Shown here: positions 33,456 through 38,931 of the stretch, one piece after another
How the letters are laid out: each line of letters starts with the position of its first letter
Numbering within the stretch: position 1 is the stretch's first letter
From: Bacillota bacterium
GTDB taxonomy: Bacteria; Bacillota; Clostridia; Lachnospirales; Lachnospiraceae
Direction: 5' to 3'
Assembly (NCBI GenBank): GCA_023395555.1
Contig: JAEWYQ010000031.1
Location: forward strand, 1 to 38,931
DNA length: 38,931 bases
Notes under the pieces: generated by a model
The model's database searches: none
Told to the model about the DNA's origin: nothing
The model's input: only the letters and a program-made list of their open reading frames with translations
Made by a program: the position numbers and the translations under genes

Positions 33456-34142
33456 TCAATCATTTGTTACATCGCCGTTTCCGCCGACCGGAATCGCTTC
33501 CCCCAAATAAGTCGGTTCGGGCTGCAGCAGACAATAAACATAATCCTTCGCCCTGGCCAGCAGCTCTCTCAGCTCCCTGTAGTTCTGACCGGCATAGCTT
33601 CTCTGGTCCGACGGCACTCCATAGGCATCCAATCCCAGCCTCCTGGCATCATACAGCGCCCGGTACAGATGATATTGCTGGGTTATGATGACAACCTTCT
33701 TCACCTGGAACACATCTCTGGAACGATACATGCTCTCGTAGGTGGAAAATCCGGCGTGATCCATGAAAATATCAGAAGACGGCACCCCCGCTTCCATTGC
33801 ATAATTCTTCATCACATTTACTTCATCATATTCCTTTCTGCCATGATCCCCGCTCATCAGAATACGGTCACTGATCCCCCTTTGATAGAGCAGAATTCCC
33901 TGTTCCAGCCTGTCCTCCAGCATGTGGCTGGGACGGTCATTTCCCCATACACCGGCACCCAGTATCAGAATGCAGTCCACATTGGCAAGCTTCTCCGCCT
34001 CCGCCGGAGTCAATATCCGTTCCTCCACAGAAGTTTTTATATAGGCATTTAAAATAATCAGAATCAATCCTCCGCTCATACCGCAGATTAATCCAAACAG
34101 CAGCATCCTCAAGATCCGGCTCCTCCACTGTCTCCCTTTCAT
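33456..34142 (-). CDS. SanA/YdcF-like DUF218 membrane protein
   Basis: A 228-residue protein with one N-terminal membrane span (about 10-32) and a DUF218 domain: ADCILILGAGV-type start (NVDCILILGAGVWGNDRP), ILMSGDHG, EVNVMKNYAMEAGVP, STYESMYRSRDVF and VVIITQQYHLYRALYDARRLGL. The family includes SanA of E. coli (vancomycin exclusion) and is tied to cell-envelope glycan or lipid carrier metabolism; the reaction is not established. ATG 34142 is chosen for AAGGAGG 8 nt upstream; a start 31 codons earlier has no ribosome binding site. It sits downstream of the ABC-F gene on the same strand with a 158-nt gap. Confidence 0.85.
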   Translation of the reverse strand: MKGRQWRSRILRMLLFGLICGMSGGLILIILNAYIKTSVEERILTPAEAEKLANVDCILILGAGVWGNDRPSHMLEDRLEQGILLYQRGISDRILMSGDHGRKEYDEVNVMKNYAMEAGVPSSDIFMDHAGFSTYESMYRSRDVFQVKKVVIITQQYHLYRALYDARRLGLDAYGVPSDQRSYAGQNYRELRELLARAKDYVYCLLQPEPTYLGEAIPVGGNGDVTND

Positions 34143-34300
34143 TGTCGGCCTCCTTCCCGCTGCCTCCGGCAGCTCAACGAGTGCCGCTCTATGCGAATCA
34201 CTCGTATGCTCATGAAAAGATATTATATCAAGCATATCACAATTTCATATCTGGCACTAATTATTTTTTCGTAATCTTCTTTCCTATTTTGCCACAATGT

Positions 34301-35908
34301 TTACTTTTTTAATACGATCCAGTCTGTTGCAATCCTTTCACAAAAGGTTTGGTCATGCTCCACAAAGATCATAGTCGGCTGGTATTTCAGAAGCAATTCT
34401 TCGATTTGTATCCTGGAGAACACATCCACAAAATTCAAAGGCTCATCCCAGAAAAAAATATGGGCCGGTTCCGCAAGACTCTTTGCCAGTAATACCTTTT
34501 TCTTCTGCCCGCCGCTGAATTCCCGGATATCCTTCTCAAACTGCACCCTGGAGAAGTCCAGCTGCCGCAGTATTGTCTTAAAGATGGACTCATCCAATCC
34601 ATAATTGGAAGCAAAGTCCTTCAGATTGCCTTTTAAATAGGAAGTGTCCTGGGACACATAGGAGATCTTCAGACCGGGAGCCACATAATATCTGCCGGTA
34701 TGATCAATCTTCTCTCCCAGCAGCAGCTTGAATAAGGTGGTCTTGCCGGAACCGTTCTTTCCCCGGATTGCCATGCGGCTCCCCCTCTGTATGGTAAAGT
34801 TAATATCCGCCGCCACTTCCTGCCTGCCATAGAATAGGCTTAGTTTCTCCGCTTCCGCCAGCCTCTTTCCCGGAAAATCCAAAATATTGATCTTCAGGGC
34901 ATCCGTCTGCTCGATATTCTTAAGCAGCCCCTTCTTCTCCTCGACGGCCTCCAGCTTCCGGTTCTCGATGGACTTTGCCCTTTTCATCATCTTCGCCGCC
35001 TTATGTCCGATAAAGCCCCGGTCATACGTATGGGTGCCGATCTTGGACCGCTCCACCTGATCGGACCAACCGGCAGCCCTTTTAGCCGCATCAGACAGAA
35101 GGAGGATATCCTTCTTCAGCTGCTCATTCCTCTCTATCTCATAATGATCCTGATACTCCTTATTCTGCTGCCAGCTGGAGTAATTTCCTTTCTGAACCTC
35201 AATATTCATCCGGTTAATGGACAGCACATGATCAATACATTGATCCAGGAAGCTCCGGTCATGGGAGACCAGAATAAATCCCTTTTTGCTTCTGAGGTAT
35301 TGGGCCAGGGTCTGGCGTCCTTCCATATCCAGGTGGTTGGTCGGCTCATCAATGAGCAGAAAATTATTCTTTTTTAAAAACATTGCCGCCAGGGACAGCT
35401 TCGTTCTCTCTCCGAAGCTTAGGGTGGCAAAGGGCCTGGCCAGAACCTCCGGATTCACCCCCAGCTTTCCTATCTCCTTCTCAATCATTTCATCAATCAC
35501 ATAGCCATCATGGGCCTGATACAGCTCCTGCAATCTTCCGTAGCGTTCCAGAGCCTCCGGAGCTTTTCCCGCCAGGGCATTCCGTCCCGCACTGGCAGCA
35601 AGGCATGCCTCCATTTCGGCCTCCCATTCACCATAGGGAGCAATGATATTCCGGACCACGGACAGCGTATTCTCTTCCGGATTGCTGACCTCAAAGGGAA
35701 AATAGCTGAATTCTACGGATGCGGCGATGCTTCCTCGATAGGGGTATCTGCCCAGCAGCAGGTGGAGGAAGGTCGTCTTTCCTCTGCCGTTTCTTCCCAC
35801 AAAGCCCAATTTCCAGTCCGTATCCAACTGAAAGCTTACATTCTCAAAAATCGTATCATAGCTGGTATCATAGCTGAAGGTTAAATCATTTACAATAATC
35901 TGTGACAT
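34301..35908 (-). CDS. ABC-F ribosome-protection protein (Lsa-like)
   Basis: A 535-residue soluble protein with two ABC domains and no membrane span. First Walker A GRNGRGKTT with LSFGERTKLSL and LLIDEPTNHLD; second Walker A GKNGSGKTT with FSGGQKKKVLLAKSL and FFWDEPLNFVD. The linker between them has WSDQVERSKIG and DRGFIGHKAAKMMKRAK, close to the Lsa/Vga group that gives resistance to lincosamides, streptogramin A and pleuromutilins by displacing the drug from the 50S subunit. AAAGGAG lies 7 nt before the ATG. Upstream is a long leader with a terminator and tiny ORFs, the arrangement of drug-induced attenuation in this family. The actual drug spectrum is not readable. Confidence 0.88.
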   Translation of the reverse strand: MSQIIVNDLTFSYDTSYDTIFENVSFQLDTDWKLGFVGRNGRGKTTFLHLLLGRYPYRGSIAASVEFSYFPFEVSNPEENTLSVVRNIIAPYGEWEAEMEACLAASAGRNALAGKAPEALERYGRLQELYQAHDGYVIDEMIEKEIGKLGVNPEVLARPFATLSFGERTKLSLAAMFLKKNNFLLIDEPTNHLDMEGRQTLAQYLRSKKGFILVSHDRSFLDQCIDHVLSINRMNIEVQKGNYSSWQQNKEYQDHYEIERNEQLKKDILLLSDAAKRAAGWSDQVERSKIGTHTYDRGFIGHKAAKMMKRAKSIENRKLEAVEEKKGLLKNIEQTDALKINILDFPGKRLAEAEKLSLFYGRQEVAADINFTIQRGSRMAIRGKNGSGKTTLFKLLLGEKIDHTGRYYVAPGLKISYVSQDTSYLKGNLKDFASNYGLDESIFKTILRQLDFSRVQFEKDIREFSGGQKKKVLLAKSLAEPAHIFFWDEPLNFVDVFSRIQIEELLLKYQPTMIFVEHDQTFCERIATDWIVLKK

Positions 35909-35921
35909 CTCATTTCTCCTT

Positions 35922-35951
35922 TCACCGCAGTCCGGTGAACCTCTGCTTCAT
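35922..35951 (-). other. Nine-codon upstream ORF next to the ABC-F ribosome binding site
   Basis: ATG with a GGGAG Shine-Dalgarno opens a frame coding MKQRFTGLR that stops 1 nt before the AAAGGAG of the ABC-F gene. Its 3' part, TTCACCG/CGGTGAA, is a 7-bp hairpin touching that ribosome binding site. It could be a translational attenuator. Confidence 0.5.
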
Positions 35952-35972
35952 TTCACTCCCGGGCCTTTTCCT

Positions 35973-36009
35973 GAAATAAAAACGCCCACAAGAAATCCAT
36001 CTCGTGGGC
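35973..36009 (-). terminator. Intrinsic terminator in the ABC-F leader
   Basis: On the minus strand GCCCAC(G)AGA ... TCT(T)GTGGGC forms a GC-rich stem (35984-36009), followed by GTTTTTATTT. It lies 65 nt before the ABC-F start codon on the same strand, so transcripts must pass it to express the gene. Confidence 0.88.
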
Positions 36010-36405
36010 AAATCATCACAGTTTATCAATATAACCTATTCTAATTCCGGCTCTCCCCAGGCTGTCTGATCAATGCCCGGAGACCGCTGTAATCGCCGCA
36101 TACATCACAGCTGAACCCATGGTAACTGCCATGCCAGCTGCTCTCTATAATTAGAATTGGATCAATAATAACTTGCCCGCTGCAATCGAAACAGACGCTT
36201 CCTATCCCAATGCTTCCTCAGAAGCACTGTATGCCAGAATGCGCACTTCACTGCGTTCGACGCAAGGATACCTTACTGCAAGGCATCCCTTGATATTAAC
36301 ATATACGCCAGCAGCGTATATCGATTAAAATCATGGATCGGCAAGTTACCTCTTCATTTCTCATACCTCAATTGTTTTTATTTTTGTAATATCATAATCA
36401 ATTAC
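36010..36405 (-). ncRNA. Long structured leader RNA of the ABC-F gene, or stand-alone small RNA
   Basis: No protein gene fits 35909-36414 on either strand. The minus-strand RNA starts from a promoter at 36412-36440. A 9-bp long-range helix (TAACTTGCC 36340-36348 with GGCAAGTTA 36169-36177) closes a 180-nt domain holding hairpins ATATACGC/GCGTATAT (36301-36321), an 11-bp stem with one bulge (36264-36291), TGCGT/ACGCA (36252-36264) and GTGCTTC/GAAGCAT (36210-36227). Further down are CATGG/CCATG, AGCTG/CAGCT and an ATTCTAATT/AATTAGAAT pairing. A three-codon ORF coding MKR (36346-36357) with GAGG 8 nt upstream ends inside the closing helix; an overlapping 22-codon frame (36296-36364) is also possible. 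Confidence 0.7.
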
Positions 36406-36411
36406 CTGATT

Positions 36412-36440
36412 ATATTAACATTTTCCCGATGTAATGTCAA
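36412..36440 (-). promoter_or_regulatory. Promoter of the ABC-F leader RNA
   Basis: TTGACA (36435-36440), 17-bp spacer, TAATAT (36412-36417) on the minus strand, overlapping the stop codon of the upstream GGDEF/HD-GYP gene. Confidence 0.75.
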
Positions 36441-38541
36441 TTACGGCCTGCTCACTTTTACCTGAAAAATCATTTGACATTTTTTCTGCAAAAACCCTGG
36501 CGATCTTGGGATCAAACTGGGTTCCTGCCTTATCAAGAATTTCGAAAATCGCCTCTTCCCCGGATATTGCCCGGCGGTAGGGACGGTCCTGGGTCATTGC
36601 TTCATAGGCATCCGCAACAGCCAGAATTCTTGACAGCAGCGGAATCCGGTCCCCCGTCAGTCCCTGGGGATAGCCTCCGCCATCCCAATGCTCATGATGA
36701 GTCAGAATGGGATAGGCAATGGACATCAGACCAGGGGAGGCCATGGCGATCCGGTATCCGATTTCCGAATGCTTCTGCATCTTCTCCCATTCCTCCCGGG
36801 TCAGCTTGCCGGGCTTATTCAGGATATGGTCATCAATCCCAATCATCCCAATATCATGGATGGTGGAAAGAAGCTCCAGCTCATCCGACTGCTGCCTCGT
36901 CAGCCCCAGCTCTTCTCCCACCATTCTGGTAAGATGAAGCAGTCTGCCGGCATGCTCCTCATTTTCAAAGCATTTCTCATAGAGGACGGTCTTCATGGAA
37001 GCTATGATGGAGCTGTGAAAGCTTCTGCCCTCCAGCAGCTTTCTTTTATACATATAATCCTCGGCCTGTTTGATCACACTGTCCATGGACTGCTTCTTCT
37101 CCGTCCTGGAGGCCGCCCCAAGGGAAATACTGATATGATAGACCTCACCGGCCAGCTTTTCATTATATTCCTCACAGGTATTGCAGATCCGGTGAATGAT
37201 CTCTATTGCCTCTTCTTTATCCGTGCCCGGAAGAAGGATGTTGAATTCATCGCCGCCCAGCCTTGCAATGATATCCCCTTCCCTGCAGCAATTCTTTAAT
37301 ATATTGGCTATGGAGACCAGGAGCTTATCCCCCTCATCATGCCCCAGGGAATCATTTATCATCTTCAATCCATTGACATCTCCCACAATAACAGATAAGG
37401 GCATGGTCTGGGTCTGTTCCAGACGCTCCAGCTCACGCTCATAAAAAGCCCTGTTATAAAGCCCTGTCAGATAGTCATGCTGGGACAGATACCGTATCTC
37501 CTCCTCCTGCTCCCTTCGCCGGGTGATATCCCTGCAATAAATCAGAATTCCCTGAACCGCAGTATCCTGCAGGAGATTCACCGCCGTCAATTCGAGATAG
37601 CCGGACCTCTCCCGATGCCGATACCTTACCTCCTCCGTTACTCTCCTCCCTGACTTCGCTCTCAGCTCATGGAAAACAGACCATAAATGCTCCGGCTTCT
37701 CCAAATAAAGCTCATCGATAAAATTACTTCCCAAAAGGGTTCCTGATATCCAGGGAAACCGGTCATACAGATTGGAACTATAATAAAGAACCTTGCCTGC
37801 CTCATCTGATATCAGAGCCATATCGGTGCTGTTCTCAATCAAAGCCTTAAGTCTGATCTTTTCTTCCTCCGCCAACCGGAACTGTCTGTCCAGATGGTTA
37901 TAAATACCCCTTGCCGGCAACAGAAGCATCAAACTGCAGGCCTGCATAACTGCCGCACAGACTATCCATATCTCTTTATACTGTCCGCCCCCGGTATAGT
38001 CCGAAGCTCCTATGTATGCGTTACCGGCATCAAGTATCCCGGCATCAAGGTATGGGCCGCGGTTAAGATATAGTAACAGTGCCATCACCAGAAACACCGC
38101 ATAATTTAATAGCCAAAAACGGCGGAGCTGCTTTTTATCCAGCAACAGCCCTGCCAGAAACAGTATGAAGGCCGCAACAATCATGCTGCCCATAATTCCG
38201 GCCGTAAAGGTATGGAACAAGGTTCCGGCATAGACGGCCCATATCAGTAACTGCTTCTTTCTCCCTGCAGCAATTCTTTTATTCCATATAACTGTCCCAA
38301 CAAGTGCCTCCAGAAGCAGGGGAACCATTCCATGGGCAGCCCAGCCTGTCCGGTAATAGAGAAATCCTCCGTATATCATAAAGGGTATGCCGGAAAAGAG
38401 CGCCGTAACAGCAAGGATATAAGACAGCCGGTCTCTCCAATCCCCGGCAGCTTCCCTGTCCTCACAAAAGCTCTGTCTGTCAATCAAATTATCCCAATCC
38501 CCTCTTAAGAAGGAACCCAATAAATTGTACCTGCTCTTCAT
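36415..38541 (-). CDS. Membrane protein with PAS, GGDEF and HD-GYP domains (c-di-GMP turnover)
   Basis: A 708-residue protein: about six membrane spans in the first 215 residues, a PAS domain (KALIENSTDMALISDEAGKV), a GGDEF diguanylate cyclase domain with intact LGGDEF and an RxxD inhibitory site five residues before it (REGD), then an HD-GYP phosphodiesterase domain with HDIGMIGIDD, HHEHWDGGGYP and DAYEAMTQDRPYR. Both catalytic sites look complete, so synthesis and breakdown of c-di-GMP (or a related cyclic dinucleotide) are both possible. ATG 38541 is preferred: GAGGAA is about 8 nt upstream; an ATG five codons earlier is weaker. A GGAAGC-type dyad lies at 38587-38615 upstream. No c-di-GMP riboswitch was seen. 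Confidence 0.92.
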   Translation of the reverse strand: MKSRYNLLGSFLRGDWDNLIDRQSFCEDREAAGDWRDRLSYILAVTALFSGIPFMIYGGFLYYRTGWAAHGMVPLLLEALVGTVIWNKRIAAGRKKQLLIWAVYAGTLFHTFTAGIMGSMIVAAFILFLAGLLLDKKQLRRFWLLNYAVFLVMALLLYLNRGPYLDAGILDAGNAYIGASDYTGGGQYKEIWIVCAAVMQACSLMLLLPARGIYNHLDRQFRLAEEEKIRLKALIENSTDMALISDEAGKVLYYSSNLYDRFPWISGTLLGSNFIDELYLEKPEHLWSVFHELRAKSGRRVTEEVRYRHRERSGYLELTAVNLLQDTAVQGILIYCRDITRRREQEEEIRYLSQHDYLTGLYNRAFYERELERLEQTQTMPLSVIVGDVNGLKMINDSLGHDEGDKLLVSIANILKNCCREGDIIARLGGDEFNILLPGTDKEEAIEIIHRICNTCEEYNEKLAGEVYHISISLGAASRTEKKQSMDSVIKQAEDYMYKRKLLEGRSFHSSIIASMKTVLYEKCFENEEHAGRLLHLTRMVGEELGLTRQQSDELELLSTIHDIGMIGIDDHILNKPGKLTREEWEKMQKHSEIGYRIAMASPGLMSIAYPILTHHEHWDGGGYPQGLTGDRIPLLSRILAVADAYEAMTQDRPYRRAISGEEAIFEILDKAGTQFDPKIARVFAEKMSNDFSGKSEQAVIDITSGKC

Positions 38542-38586
38542 GGCATTCTTCCTCATTCTTATCCGTACACCTCATATTATTAAGAT

Positions 38587-38615
38587 ATCGGGAAGCCAAC
38601 CTTTCCGCTTCCGAT
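38587..38615 (-). other. Dyad in the leader of the GGDEF/HD-GYP gene
   Basis: ATCGGGAAGC and GCTTCCGAT pair over 9 bp with one bulged G around a loop of about 10 nt. No T-run follows; role unknown. The rest of 38542-38768 is AT-rich with no gene seen. Confidence 0.4.
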
Positions 38616-38768
38616 AAAAGACAGTTGTCGTCAAAAGCTTTACTAATACCCTCAAAAAATAGGACATATTTACTATATCACAAACTTTTTAAAATAGAAA
38701 TATTAAATTCAAAAAAATATCGACACAGGATAACATGAAATTTTTTAAGAATCTCTTCCAGAATCCAT

Positions 38769-38931
38769 TTACTGCGGTCTTCCTGGTTCTTCACTGTCCG
38801 CCGCAATTTCAACCGTAAATTCTATCTCCCGGTCTCCCAACTGGGGCTGACTGATAAAAAGCCTTCCCTTCCCGGGGCTCCCCTGGGTTTTTACGTAGAT
38901 CCCGCCCATCCCCCCCTGGAGGCTTATGACC
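38769..38931 (-). CDS. C-terminal end of an unidentified protein (cut by the window edge)
   Basis: The last 53 codons of a minus-strand frame run from the window edge to TAA at 38769-38771. The only frame without stops reads GGMGGIYVKTQGSPGKGRLF, then QPQLGDREIEFTVEIAAD and ends EEPGRPQ. The glycine-rich start followed by paired beta-strand-like segments would fit the end of a GHKL-type histidine kinase ATPase domain, but this is weak. High GC wobble use suggests a real coding frame. Confidence 0.45.
   Translation of the reverse strand, partial: VISLQGGMGGIYVKTQGSPGKGRLFISQPQLGDREIEFTVEIAADSEEPGRPQ

Noticed and set aside
38542..38768. c-di-GMP riboswitch upstream of the GGDEF/HD-GYP gene
   Set aside because: No GEMM-type conserved segments; only a 9-bp dyad with a bulge is visible.

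Overview
The window looks like chromosome from an anaerobic, low-to-mid-GC Firmicute, most likely Lachnospiraceae (Clostridium cluster XIVa). The grounds are the fused 2-hydroxyacyl-CoA dehydratase activase/dehydratase protein, a T-box ahead of tyrS, paired GH65 phosphorylases with an ABC sugar importer, strong AGGAGG ribosome binding sites, and consensus TTGACA-N17-TATAAT promoters. This is inferred from gene content; no rRNA or taxonomic marker is present.

Left part (1-10.9 kb): housekeeping and aromatic/purine metabolism. A purine-type NCS2 permease and an EF-G-like GTPase lie on the minus strand. Divergent from them is a plus-strand unit: DAHP synthase, prephenate dehydrogenase (tyrosine branch), a small zinc-ribbon protein and a membrane-anchored polysaccharide deacetylase. 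Converging on it is tyrS, controlled by a Tyr-specific T-box (UAC specifier), so tyrosine synthesis and tyrosine charging sit side by side. A guanine deaminase gene follows, preceded by a guanine-class purine riboswitch aptamer.

Middle (11-19.9 kb): a 1498-residue activase/dehydratase protein with expanded repeats in its linkers, a chemotaxis receptor, and a hipBA-type pair whose promoter overlaps a perfect palindrome and seems to give a leaderless hipB mRNA. A truncated group II intron remnant lies beyond hipB, next to a stem-loop at the end of the following operon.

Carbohydrate region (19.9-32.5 kb): a LacI-type regulator (plus strand) is flanked by a beta-helix glycosidase plus discoidin-domain membrane protein on one side. 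On the other side is an eight-kilobase minus-strand operon: sortase-type surface protein, solute-binding lipoprotein, two permeases, an intact GH65 phosphorylase and a second GH65 gene broken by a one-base frameshift. Matching LacI-type operators with a C|G centre sit at the operon transcription start, 65 bp downstream of it, and (with a C|A centre) in front of the regulator. A perfect 18-bp palindrome with the same core lies inside the first GH65 gene. The importer has no ATPase of its own here.

Right part (32.5-38.9 kb): two small uncharacterised proteins, a SanA/YdcF-like membrane protein, an Lsa-like ABC-F ribosome-protection protein behind a 500-nt structured leader with a terminator and tiny upstream ORFs, a PAS-GGDEF-HD-GYP membrane protein, and the C-terminal end of an unidentified gene.

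The two most unusual signals are (1) a pair of large foldback elements (10992-11204 and 22203-22347) that share a conserved core but carry unrelated, perfectly or almost perfectly self-complementary outer arms, and (2) the ABC-F leader RNA with its own promoter, a closed 180-nt domain and a terminal hairpin.
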